Below, in pieces: positions 1 through 7,609 of a stretch of DNA of 35,979 bases (position 1 is its first letter; every line of letters begins with the position of its first letter). The DNA comes from an uncultured Rhodospirillales bacterium (GTDB lineage Bacteria; Pseudomonadota; Alphaproteobacteria; Acetobacterales; Acetobacteraceae). Under the pieces are notes generated by a model that saw only the letters and a list, made by a program, of their open reading frames with translations, had not been told where the DNA came from and did no database searches. Location: NCBI GenBank assembly GCA_903845065.1, contig CAIMWH010000313.1:1-35979 (forward strand). The letters run 5' to 3'. Both the position numbers and the translations under genes were made by a program.

Positions 1-207
1 CAAAAGCCGGATCATCGCATGGACCAGGGTGGAAACTTTTGGGCGCTGTTTACCCCTGGAATCTGGAAAGGTTTGCACGCTGTTTTACAGATAAGGCGAC
101 GTTTCCTGGCGGAGCAGGTTTGCAGCCGGTGGCATTCTGTATCCTTGCATCGTGCGCCCGCTTGCCGGATAGGAACCCGCTCCGGACAGGCGGAAAAGGG
201 GACCAGA

Positions 208-552
208 GTGGCTGATCAGGATCAGGCTGGCGATGCGCCATTGTACTACGACGCTCACCTTTTCGTCTGCTGCAACCGCCGCCCGGATGGCCATCCGCGC
301 GGCTCCTGCGCGGCCCGCGGATCGGAGCACCTGCGCGACTATATGAAGGCGCGGGCCAAGGCCCTCGGCCTGAAACGGGTGCGGGTGAACCTCGCGGGCT
401 GCCTTGATCGGTGCGAGCTCGGCCCGTGTCTTGTTATTTATCCGGAAGGTGTTTGGTATAAAATCGAATCGACATCCGATGTCGACGCCGTGCTGGAACG
501 GCATGTCCGCAACGGCGGCCGCGCGACGGACCTGCTGCTGCCGCCAGCCTGA
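208..552 (+). CDS. (2Fe-2S) ferredoxin domain protein, Shethna/thioredoxin-like type
   Basis: Small 114-residue protein of the thioredoxin-fold [2Fe-2S] ferredoxin type, probably a soluble electron carrier; its partner is unknown. Four cysteines have the spacing of that family: C21 (in FVCCNRR), C34 (in RGSC), C65 and C69 (in GCLDRCELGP), followed by the typical YPEGVWY segment. Extra cysteines C22 and C74 sit beside the ligands. I chose the GTG at 208 because AAAAGGGG lies about seven bases upstream and the ferredoxin domain begins directly after it. The frame stays open back to an ATG at 19, but that extension looks like non-coding sequence. The gene ends 11 bases before mnmE, so the two are probably cotranscribed. 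I see no clear promoter in bases 1-207. The family call is firm; the role is not. Confidence 0.88.
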   Translation: MADQDQAGDAPLYYDAHLFVCCNRRPDGHPRGSCAARGSEHLRDYMKARAKALGLKRVRVNLAGCLDRCELGPCLVIYPEGVWYKIESTSDVDAVLERHVRNGGRATDLLLPPA

Positions 553-563
553 ATGGCGCCCGG

Positions 564-1868
564 GTGAACGCTGACACCATCTTCGCAATCGCGACGGGCG
601 CCGGCCAGGCCGCGGTCGCGATCATGCGGATCAGCGGGCCTGCGAGCATCGACGTCGTGCAGGCGCTATGTGGGGCGCTCCCGACGCCCCGGATGGCCAC
701 GCTGCGTCACCTCCGCGATGCAGCCGGGGCCGTGCTCGATCAAGCCCTGGTGCTATGGTTCCCCGCCCCCAAGAGTTACACCGGCGAGGACAGCGCCGAA
801 TTTCACCTGCACGGCGGCCGTGCGGTGGCCGCTGGTGTCGCCGAGGCCATTGTTGCCGCCGGTGCCCGACCCGCTGAACCGGGCGAATTTACCGAACGCG
901 CGTTCCTCAGCGGCCGCATCGATCTGGTGGAAGCCGAAGGGATCGCCGACCTTATTGCCGCCGAGACGGCCGCGCAACGCCAACAGGCGCTCCGGCAGAT
1001 GGAGGGCGGCCTGAGCGCGGTCTATCACGGCTGGTCTGCCCGCCTGCTCGGCCTGCTGGCCCAGCAAGAGGCCTTGATCGACTTCCCCGACGAAGACCTG
1101 CCGGACGAAGTGCTGCAAATGATCGACGATTCCATCGCCGTGCTGGCCGCCGAGATGCGTGCCCACCTCGACGACGGCGAGCGTGGCGAGCGGCTGCGGG
1201 AGGGATTAGTGTTCGCTATCATCGGCCCGCCGAATGCCGGAAAATCAACGCTTATCAATGCATTGGCGCAGCGCGACGTGGCGATCACCTCGCCGTTCCC
1301 GGGCACGACGCGTGATGTTCTGGAGGCGCGCGTGATACTCGGAGGCGTCCCGGTGACGCTGCTCGACACGGCCGGTCTGCGCGAGACCACCGACCCTGTC
1401 GAGGCCGAGGGGGTTCGCCGTGCGCACCACCGCGCCGCCGATGCCGATTTGGTCATTGCCATTGACGACCCCACGATATCCGGATCTGAGTGGCCGGCGA
1501 CGCAAACTAATCCCGGCCGCATCCTGCGCGTCGTCAACAAGATCGACATGGCGCAACCGCGCGCGACCTATGATTGTGCCATCAGCGCCCTTACCGGCGC
1601 GGGCCTGGACGCCCTTCGCGACCGGCTCGACGCTGCTGCCCGCGCACTTGCCGATGCCTCCGGCCCCCCGGCGCTTACCCGCGCACGCCATCGTGCGGCG
1701 GTTGGCACAGCCCTTGAGCGCCTCGAATCCGCCTGCCACGCCTCCCTGCCCGAGCTGCGCGGCGAGGATCTGCGGCTTGCAATGCGCGCCCTGGGACGCT
1801 TGACCGGGACAGTGGGCGTGGAGGATGTGCTAGACTCCGTGTTCCGGCAGTTCTGTATCGGCAAGTAG
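564..1868 (+). CDS. mnmE: tRNA uridine-5-carboxymethylaminomethyl(34) synthesis GTPase MnmE
   Basis: MnmE (TrmE) works with MnmG to install the (carboxymethyl)aminomethyl group on C5 of wobble uridine 34 in certain tRNAs. The 434-residue product has the formyl-tetrahydrofolate-binding N-terminal domain (about 1-115), the helical domain, and an inserted G domain. The G domain shows GPPNAGKST (221-229), DTAG (268-271) and NKID (325-328). The C-terminus is the diagnostic CIGK, whose cysteine (C431) is required for modification. Length is normal for the family. The start is a GTG with only a weak ribosome site, 11 bases after the ferredoxin stop, which suggests translational coupling. The mnmG gene follows after 21 bases. 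Confidence 0.98.
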   Translation: MNADTIFAIATGAGQAAVAIMRISGPASIDVVQALCGALPTPRMATLRHLRDAAGAVLDQALVLWFPAPKSYTGEDSAEFHLHGGRAVAAGVAEAIVAAGARPAEPGEFTERAFLSGRIDLVEAEGIADLIAAETAAQRQQALRQMEGGLSAVYHGWSARLLGLLAQQEALIDFPDEDLPDEVLQMIDDSIAVLAAEMRAHLDDGERGERLREGLVFAIIGPPNAGKSTLINALAQRDVAITSPFPGTTRDVLEARVILGGVPVTLLDTAGLRETTDPVEAEGVRRAHHRAADADLVIAIDDPTISGSEWPATQTNPGRILRVVNKIDMAQPRATYDCAISALTGAGLDALRDRLDAAARALADASGPPALTRARHRAAVGTALERLESACHASLPELRGEDLRLAMRALGRLTGTVGVEDVLDSVFRQFCIGK

Positions 1869-1889
1869 ATCGACAGGTTTGGGCGTGCG

Positions 1890-3770
1890 ATGGTGAACAG
1901 GCAATTTGACGTTATCGTTGTCGGTGGTGGCCACGCGGGCTGTGAAGCCGCGGCCGCGTCCGCCCGCATGGGGGCCAGCACGCTCCTCATTACCCACCGC
2001 CGCAGCGCCATCGGCGAAATGTCCTGCAATCCGGCCATCGGCGGCATCGGCAAAGGCCATCTGGTGCGCGAGATCGATGCGCTGGACGGCGTGATGGGCC
2101 GCGCGGCGGACCGGGCTGGTATCCACTTCAAAATACTGAACCGCAGCAAGGGCCCCGCCGTCCGAGGGCCCCGCGCACAGGCTGACCGTGCCCTCTACCG
2201 CGCCGCCATGCAGGACCTGCTGGCGAACCAACCCAACCTCGAAATCGCGGAAGCAAGCGTCGAAGACCTGGATATAGGGCCCGATGGCGGTGTCGCGGGC
2301 GTTATTTGTGGGGATGGCAATCTCATCCGAGCAGGCGCCGTGGTTCTTACCGCCGGGACTTTCCTGCGCGGTGTCATCCATATCGGCACGGAGACCACCC
2401 CGGCCGGCCGCGTCGGTGACGCGCCATCCGTTGGGCTGGCGCTGAAACTCGAACGCCTCGGACTGCCGCTCGGCCGCCTGAAGACCGGGACCCCGCCGCG
2501 TCTCGATCGCCGCACTATCGACTGGGATGGTCTGGATGCCGACTGGGGCGATACGGTACCCGAGCCGTTCAGCTTGCTGACCACAGCCATAACAAACCCG
2601 CAAATCGCCTGCCGGCTGACCGCCACCACTGCGGCCACTCATGCGGTGATCCGTGAAAACCTCCATTTATCAGCCGTCTATGGCGGCCAGATTGCCGGCC
2701 GTGGCCCGCGCTATTGTCCCTCGATTGAGGACAAGGTCGTCCGCTTCTCGACCAAGGACCATCACCAGATCTTCCTCGAACCGGAGGGTCTGGATGACGA
2801 CACCATCTACCCCAACGGCATCTCCACCAGCCTGCCCGCCCATGTTCAGCAGGCCCTGCTGGCCACTATCCCCGGCCTTGGGAATGCCCGCATCATTCGT
2901 CCGGGTTATGCGGTGGAGTACGACTACGTCGACCCTCGCGCCCCTTCGCCGACGCTGGAACTGAAGGCCCAGCCTCGGTTGTTCCTCGCCGGCCAAATCA
3001 ATGGCACCACGGGATACGAGGAGGCTGCCGCGCAGGGCCTGTTGGCCGGCATCAACGCTGCGCTCCGTAGCGCCGGCGGCCCGGGCGTCACCTTTGACCG
3101 CGCCGAAGCGTATATCGGTGTGCTCGTTGATGATCTCACCACGCAGGGCGTATCCGAGCCCTATCGGATGTTCACCTCGCGCGCCGAATATCGCCTGACG
3201 TTGCGCGCCGATAACGCGGATGTCCGGCTGACTGGCCGCGGGATCGACATTGGTTGCGTCGGTGCGCCCCGTGGTGCCCGTTATCAGGCCGATAGGGCGA
3301 CTCTCGACCAGGCGATTGAGCGCGCGCGGCAGGAGCGCTTTACCCCCAACGAACTCCGGCGCCTCGGCGCAAACGTCCGAGCGGATGGCCAGGCGCGCAG
3401 CGTTCTGGAACTGCTGTCATTGCCGGACGTTAGCACCGCAGCCATGGATGCCATCGCCCCCTGGCTGCGCGATCTCCCGCCCCGGCTGCACGGCGTATTG
3501 TCCAGTGACGCGCTATATTCGGGCTATCTGAACCGGCAGGATGCTGATATCGCGGCGTTCCGGCGCCAGGACGGCGTGGTGCTCGATGATGCCGTGGACT
3601 TTGCGGCCATCGGTGGCCTGTCCACCGAACTGCTTGAAAAGCTCGCTTTGGTCCGCCCGCGCTCGATCGGTGCCGCCGCACGCATCCAGGGCATGACCCC
3701 GGCCGCCCTCGGCGCGCTGCTTGCCCATGTCCGCCGCAGTGCCCCGGCGACGGCGAGGCGTTTCACGTGA
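1890..3770 (+). CDS. mnmG: tRNA uridine-5-carboxymethylaminomethyl(34) synthesis enzyme MnmG
   Basis: MnmG (GidA) is the FAD-dependent partner of MnmE in wobble-uridine modification. The 626-residue product starts with the Rossmann FAD motif [12 protein letters not shown] (residues 10-21), followed by the highly conserved [20 protein letters not shown] block. The interior [14 protein letters not shown] segment and helical C-terminal domain are also typical. Length is as expected. ATG at 1890 gives the canonical N-terminus. The last codons (R-F-T-stop) are written by the first parS site, so the gene's 3' end is constrained both as coding sequence and as a segregation site. It overlaps the rsmG start (GTGA). 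Confidence 0.98.
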   Translation: MVNRQFDVIVVGGGHAGCEAAAASARMGASTLLITHRRSAIGEMSCNPAIGGIGKGHLVREIDALDGVMGRAADRAGIHFKILNRSKGPAVRGPRAQADRALYRAAMQDLLANQPNLEIAEASVEDLDIGPDGGVAGVICGDGNLIRAGAVVLTAGTFLRGVIHIGTETTPAGRVGDAPSVGLALKLERLGLPLGRLKTGTPPRLDRRTIDWDGLDADWGDTVPEPFSLLTTAITNPQIACRLTATTAATHAVIRENLHLSAVYGGQIAGRGPRYCPSIEDKVVRFSTKDHHQIFLEPEGLDDDTIYPNGISTSLPAHVQQALLATIPGLGNARIIRPGYAVEYDYVDPRAPSPTLELKAQPRLFLAGQINGTTGYEEAAAQGLLAGINAALRSAGGPGVTFDRAEAYIGVLVDDLTTQGVSEPYRMFTSRAEYRLTLRADNADVRLTGRGIDIGCVGAPRGARYQADRATLDQAIERARQERFTPNELRRLGANVRADGQARSVLELLSLPDVSTAAMDAIAPWLRDLPPRLHGVLSSDALYSGYLNRQDADIAAFRRQDGVVLDDAVDFAAIGGLSTELLEKLALVRPRSIGAAARIQGMTPAALGALLAHVRRSAPATARRFT

Positions 3771-3774
3771 AACA
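3759..3774. promoter_or_regulatory. parS: parS site 1 (ParB-binding centromere site)
   Basis: CGTTTCACGTGAAACA matches the bacterial parS consensus TGTTTCACGTGAAACA at 15 of 16 positions. It contains the mnmG stop codon (TGA 3768-3770) and the rsmG start codon (GTG 3767-3769). The parA-parB pair begins about 600 bases downstream, so the cognate ParB is encoded next door. Known role of such sites: ParB loads here as a CTP-dependent clamp, and ParA drives origin-region segregation. Confidence 0.93.
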
Positions 3775-4375
3775 GTCGAATGTCGTTCTGCCCGATGTTT
3801 CACGTGAAACGGAGGAACGGCTGCAAACCTTCTGTGCCCTGCTGCTCACCTGGAACGCCCGCATCAACCTGATCGCGCGCGGCGACGAGCCCAACCTTCG
3901 CCGTCGCCACGTTGAAGACTCCCTCGCCCTCATCCCGGTTCTGCCCGAAAGCCCCTCCCACGCCATCGATCTTGGCTCCGGCGGGGGCTTTCCGGGCATC
4001 ATTCTCGCCATAGCTACCAATATTCCCTTTCACCTCGTCGAATCCGACCAACGCAAGGCAGCGTTCCTACGCGAAGCCGCCCGCGCCACGGCAGCCCCGG
4101 TCACCGTTCACGCCACCCGAATCGAAGCCGCCAAACCACCTCCCGCACCTCTTGTCACGGCCCGCGCCCTCGCCCCGCTCCCCCTTCTGCTCGCCTGGGC
4201 CACGCCACACCTCGCCCCGGGCGGCGTTTGTGTGTTCCCGAAAGGCCGCACCGTCGATGACGAATTGACGCTGGCCCGCCAACAGTGGCAGATGCGCGTC
4301 GAGCGTTGGCCCAGCCCGCTCGATCCGACATCAACCATCCTCCGCATCAGCGAGATTGCCCGTGTCGGTCCCTGA
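3767..4375 (+). CDS. rsmG: 16S rRNA (guanine(527)-N(7))-methyltransferase RsmG
   Basis: RsmG (GidB) methylates N7 of G527 in 16S rRNA using S-adenosylmethionine. The 202-residue product has the motif I loop [12 protein letters not shown] and the upstream [12 protein letters not shown] / HVEDSL segments typical of the family. The start is GTG at 3767, inside parS site 1 and overlapping the mnmG stop as GTGA; GAGG lies eight bases upstream. The N-terminal stretch [10 protein letters not shown] is partly dictated by the second parS site. The 3' end overlaps the parA start by 14 bases, so mnmG, rsmG, parA and parB are probably coupled. Confidence 0.97.
   Translation: MKQSNVVLPDVSRETEERLQTFCALLLTWNARINLIARGDEPNLRRRHVEDSLALIPVLPESPSHAIDLGSGGGFPGIILAIATNIPFHLVESDQRKAAFLREAARATAAPVTVHATRIEAAKPPPAPLVTARALAPLPLLLAWATPHLAPGGVCVFPKGRTVDDELTLARQQWQMRVERWPSPLDPTSTILRISEIARVGP
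3796..3811. promoter_or_regulatory. parS: parS site 2 (ParB-binding centromere site)
   Basis: TGTTTCACGTGAAACG matches the parS consensus at 15 of 16 positions; the mismatch is at the opposite end from that of site 1. It lies inside the rsmG coding sequence and encodes residues V-S-R-E-T at the RsmG N-terminus. The two site centres are 37 base pairs apart. Confidence 0.93.
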
Positions 4376-5201
4376 CTCCCGATCCACTCCCTCCAAACGC
4401 TCTGCCCGCCCGATCATCCTGGCTATTGCCAATCAGAAGGGCGGCGTCGGCAAAACCACCACCGCTATCAATCTGGCCACTACGCTCGCCGCCGCGGGCG
4501 AAAAGGTGCTGCTGATTGATCTGGATCCCCAAGGCAACGCCTCCACTGGCCTGGGCATAGCGCGCGGCGCCCGCGAATTCGGCAGTTATGCTCTGCTCCT
4601 TGACCCAGATTGCCCGCCGGACATCGCCCAGCCCACGCTAGTGCCCAACCTCACCATTATCACCGCCGAGCCTGACCTGGCCGGGGCCGAAATCGAACTC
4701 GTCGCTGAGCCACAGCGCGAATTTCGCCTGCGCACCGCCCTCTCCGGCGGCAACATCCAAGCCCACCACTACAACTTCATCCTGATCGACTGCCCGCCCA
4801 GCCTCGGCCTCCTCACCGTCAACGGCCTGGTCGCCGCTGACCTCATTCTCGTGCCCCTCCAATGCGAATTCTTCGCGCTCGAGGGCCTCACCCAACTCAC
4901 CCGCACCATCGAACTCGTACAGCGCAACCTGAACCCGGACCTGCGCATGCTCGGCATCGTCCTGACGATGTACGATCGTCGCAACAACTTGTCCGACCTG
5001 GTTGCCGCTGACGCCCGCGGATTTTTTGGCAAGGCGGTGTTCGAGACCGTCATCCCCCGCAACATCCGCGTCTCCGAGGCCCCGAGCCACGGCAAGCCGG
5101 TCATCCTGTATGACTATCGCTCGCCCGGTGCGCAGGCCTACGTGCGCCTCGCACAGGAAGTCCTCGCCCGAGTGCGCCCGAAAGGAGCCGCCCGCAAATG
5201 A
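4362..5201 (+). CDS. parA: Chromosome partitioning ATPase ParA
   Basis: ParA/Soj-type Walker ATPase that binds nucleoid DNA in its ATP dimer form and drives movement of ParB-parS complexes. The deviant Walker A motif KGGVGKTT is at residues 26-33, followed by LLIDLDPQGNASTGLG and ILIDCPPSLGLLTVNGL. The product is 279 residues, normal for chromosomal ParA. I chose GTG at 4362, which has GAG seven bases upstream; an in-frame TTG at 4356 would add two residues. It overlaps the end of rsmG and the start of parB (ATGA). Linkage to parB and two parS sites marks it as the chromosomal system. Confidence 0.97.
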   Translation: MSVPDSRSTPSKRSARPIILAIANQKGGVGKTTTAINLATTLAAAGEKVLLIDLDPQGNASTGLGIARGAREFGSYALLLDPDCPPDIAQPTLVPNLTIITAEPDLAGAEIELVAEPQREFRLRTALSGGNIQAHHYNFILIDCPPSLGLLTVNGLVAADLILVPLQCEFFALEGLTQLTRTIELVQRNLNPDLRMLGIVLTMYDRRNNLSDLVAADARGFFGKAVFETVIPRNIRVSEAPSHGKPVILYDYRSPGAQAYVRLAQEVLARVRPKGAARK

Positions 5202-6055
5202 GCGCCAAAGAAGTCAGCCCGCGCCTCGGCCGTGGCCTCGCCTCCCTGCTCGGCGAAGTCACCGGCCCAGTCGCCACCTCCCCCGCCATCACGGATATCG
5301 GTGTGGACCTGTTGGAACCTGGCCCGTACCAGCCGCGTGGGGTCATGGATGAAGCCGCACTGAGTGAACTGACCGAATCCATTCGTGCCCGCGGTATCCT
5401 GCAACCCATCCTGGCCCGCCCACATCCCGAGCGCCCCGGCCACTACCAGATCATCGCCGGCGAGCGCCGCTGGCGCGCCGCGCAGCGTGCCGGCCTGCAC
5501 GAAATCCCGGCGCTCGTTCGCCCCCTCACCGAGGCCGAGGCGATGGCGGCCGCGTTGGTCGAAAACCTTCAGCGCCAGGACCTCAACGCCATCGAGGAAG
5601 CCGAGGGCTACCGCCGCCTCATCGAGGAATTCGGCCTCACCCAGGATGCGCTCGGCCAGGCCGTCGGCAAATCGCGCAGCCACGTCGCCAACACCATGCG
5701 CCTGATGAATCTGCCCTCCACGGTACAGGCCGAAGTCCGCAACGGCGCCCTTTCCGCCGGCCACGCCCGCGCTTTGCTGGCCCATCCGGACCCTGCCCGG
5801 GCGGCGCTCGCCGTCATCGCACGCGGCCTCAACGTCCGTCAGACCGAGGCGCTCTCCGCCCGCGGCAAAGATGCTCCCAGCGAACGCAGCAAACGCATCC
5901 AGGACCCCGACACCGCGGCCCTCGAACGCTCTCTCTCCGAACATCTCGGCTTGAAAGTGGAAATCGCCTTTGACGGAAAAGGCGGCACAATGCGAATCCG
6001 CTACCGCAATCTGGACCAGTTGGACGGCCTGATCGCGCTCCTCAACCGCGGCTAG
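5198..6055 (+). CDS. parB: Chromosome partitioning protein ParB (CTPase clamp)
   Basis: ParB/Spo0J protein of 285 residues that binds parS and spreads as a CTP-gated DNA clamp. Visible motifs in order: GRGLASLLGE near the N-terminus (a likely ParA-contact region), PYQPR (43-47), AGERRWRAA (87-95), ENLQRQDLN (122-130), a helix-turn-helix at about 148-170, and a C-terminal dimerisation region. The GERR and ENLQR blocks form the CTP pocket in this family. The start is ATG overlapping the parA stop (ATGA), with AAAGGAG upstream. The 3' end overlaps the convergent holA by 14 bases, so there is no room for a separate terminator between them. Confidence 0.98.
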   Translation: MSAKEVSPRLGRGLASLLGEVTGPVATSPAITDIGVDLLEPGPYQPRGVMDEAALSELTESIRARGILQPILARPHPERPGHYQIIAGERRWRAAQRAGLHEIPALVRPLTEAEAMAAALVENLQRQDLNAIEEAEGYRRLIEEFGLTQDALGQAVGKSRSHVANTMRLMNLPSTVQAEVRNGALSAGHARALLAHPDPARAALAVIARGLNVRQTEALSARGKDAPSERSKRIQDPDTAALERSLSEHLGLKVEIAFDGKGGTMRIRYRNLDQLDGLIALLNRG

Positions 6056-7061
6056 AGCGCCGCGCCACCGCCGCCCGCTGCGCCAACCCAACCACCAGGC
6101 TCCGGCACAACACCTCGTCCGGCGCGCCAGTCCGCTTGCATGCCCGCTCGGTTTCCCAAACGCGCTGGCAGGCCTGTTCCAGCGCCGCCGGCGTCCACAA
6201 CATCAAAGACTGGGTAAAACTCCCCTCGCGGCGGAAAAACAGCGGCGGTCGCACGCCCTTGGTGGCTTCCATCGCGCTCAACCCGCCCGCCATCGCCTCC
6301 CGCGCCCGCTGCAACCGCTGCAAATGGGACAGTGCCGTCCGCAATACCTGCACCGCGGCAGCTCCTTCGGCCATCGCAAGCTCCAACGCTCGATCCGCCC
6401 CCGCCACATCACCAGAAGTCGCCGCAAACAGCGCGTCATCGAGCGACAATCCCGAAAGGTCGCCCACGCACAACTGCGCCATCTCCACATCCACCCGCCC
6501 GCTGGGGCCGGCATACAACGCCAGCTTCTCCACCTCCGCCCGCGTCACTGCCTGATCTGCGCCGAGATGCTCCGCCAACCAGGAGAGCGCCTCGGGCTCC
6601 ACCGCCACCCGCGCCTCGCCCAATGCCGCCCGAATATCCTGCTCCAGCGCGCGGCCTTCGAGCGGATAACACGCTATCGCCACCCCACGCGCCGATTTCT
6701 CCACCAGCGTCCGCAACTTCCCCTTGCCCAGGCCAGGCGCTTCCAGCACCAAGAATCCCTCGGCCCGGCTATCCAGTACCCGCGAGACGATCGTGTTTGC
6801 CCCGTCCGTCACGTCGCGAACCCGCACCACGCGTCGTCCGCCCGTCATCGGAACCGAAGCCATTTCCTCGGGAATCGCGCCAATCGTCTCCCGATCCAGC
6901 TCCACAACCCGGAAAGGATCGTCCGATGAGCCCGCCACCGCCGCCACCAACCTCCGCGCGCGCTCGCGGATCAGACCGACGTCGTCGCCCAGCAGCAACA
7001 CCGCCTGCGCCGTCGCCGGATCGCGCAGAAATCCCTCGATCTGGCGTGCGTCGAGCTTCAT
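6042..7061 (-). CDS. holA: DNA polymerase III subunit delta
   Basis: HolA is the delta subunit of the clamp loader that opens the beta sliding clamp. The 339-residue product begins MKLDARQIEGFL and continues with LLLGDDVGLIRERARRL, then SVPMTGGRRVVRVRDV, the usual degenerate nucleotide-binding core of delta. The middle carries the helical lid region. The start is ATG four bases after the lptE stop; leuS, lptE, holA is a conserved alphaproteobacterial order. The end overlaps parB on the other strand. Confidence 0.93.
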   Translation of the reverse strand: MKLDARQIEGFLRDPATAQAVLLLGDDVGLIRERARRLVAAVAGSSDDPFRVVELDRETIGAIPEEMASVPMTGGRRVVRVRDVTDGANTIVSRVLDSRAEGFLVLEAPGLGKGKLRTLVEKSARGVAIACYPLEGRALEQDIRAALGEARVAVEPEALSWLAEHLGADQAVTRAEVEKLALYAGPSGRVDVEMAQLCVGDLSGLSLDDALFAATSGDVAGADRALELAMAEGAAAVQVLRTALSHLQRLQRAREAMAGGLSAMEATKGVRPPLFFRREGSFTQSLMLWTPAALEQACQRVWETERACKRTGAPDEVLCRSLVVGLAQRAAVARRSSRG

Positions 7062-7065
7062 GCCC

Positions 7066-7599
7066 TCAGTCGGCGGTCGGGTGCCGGTTGAACCAGGCGG
7101 CCAACTGCAGTGTGATCTGATCGGCCACGGCGCCAGCCAACCGCTGCTGCACCGCCTCGTTCTCCATATCCATGGCGAAATACTGCTGATCGTAGATGTT
7201 GAAGCCGTCCATCACCCGCGCGGATCCGCTGGTCAGTGTGCGCCGCCGGGCATCCATCGAAATCAGCGACCAGGACGCCAGCCCCGTCATGCGATACCGG
7301 CTCGGAATCGAGGTGGTCTGGTCGAGATACAACGCCTCGCCGGCAACCCCGAAGCTCGCCACCAGGTCATACCGCTTGGCCACGCCGCTACCCGCTCGCT
7401 CGAACCGCGTTTGCAATGCCTGCCGCAGCACCTGACCCAGCCGATCGGGCATCAGCCCGACGGATATTTCCGCCAAACCCTGCGCCGCCGGGCCCGAGGT
7501 TCCATCCGAACGGGTGGCGTAGATCGGCTGCCAGCCGCAACCCGCTAGCAAAGCCATCCCCGCGGCGCCCAGAATTCCGCGCCGCGTTCGCAAAATCAC
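7066..7599 (-). CDS. lptE: LPS assembly lipoprotein LptE
   Basis: LptE is the outer-membrane lipoprotein that plugs LptD and helps insert lipopolysaccharide. The product has a short lipoprotein signal: basic RTRR, hydrophobic GILGAAGMALLA, then the lipobox LAGC with the cysteine at position 21. GWQPIYA follows directly, typical of the family in alphaproteobacteria, and the total is 177 residues. I chose GTG at 7599, ten bases after the leuS stop. An in-frame TTG at 7626 would add nine residues and overlap leuS by 17 bases; neither start has a clear ribosome site. The position between leuS and holA supports the call. Confidence 0.87.
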   Translation of the reverse strand: MILRTRRGILGAAGMALLAGCGWQPIYATRSDGTSGPAAQGLAEISVGLMPDRLGQVLRQALQTRFERAGSGVAKRYDLVASFGVAGEALYLDQTTSIPSRYRMTGLASWSLISMDARRRTLTSGSARVMDGFNIYDQQYFAMDMENEAVQQRLAGAVADQITLQLAAWFNRHPTAD

Positions 7600-7609
7600 G
7601 TCCGGGCGA

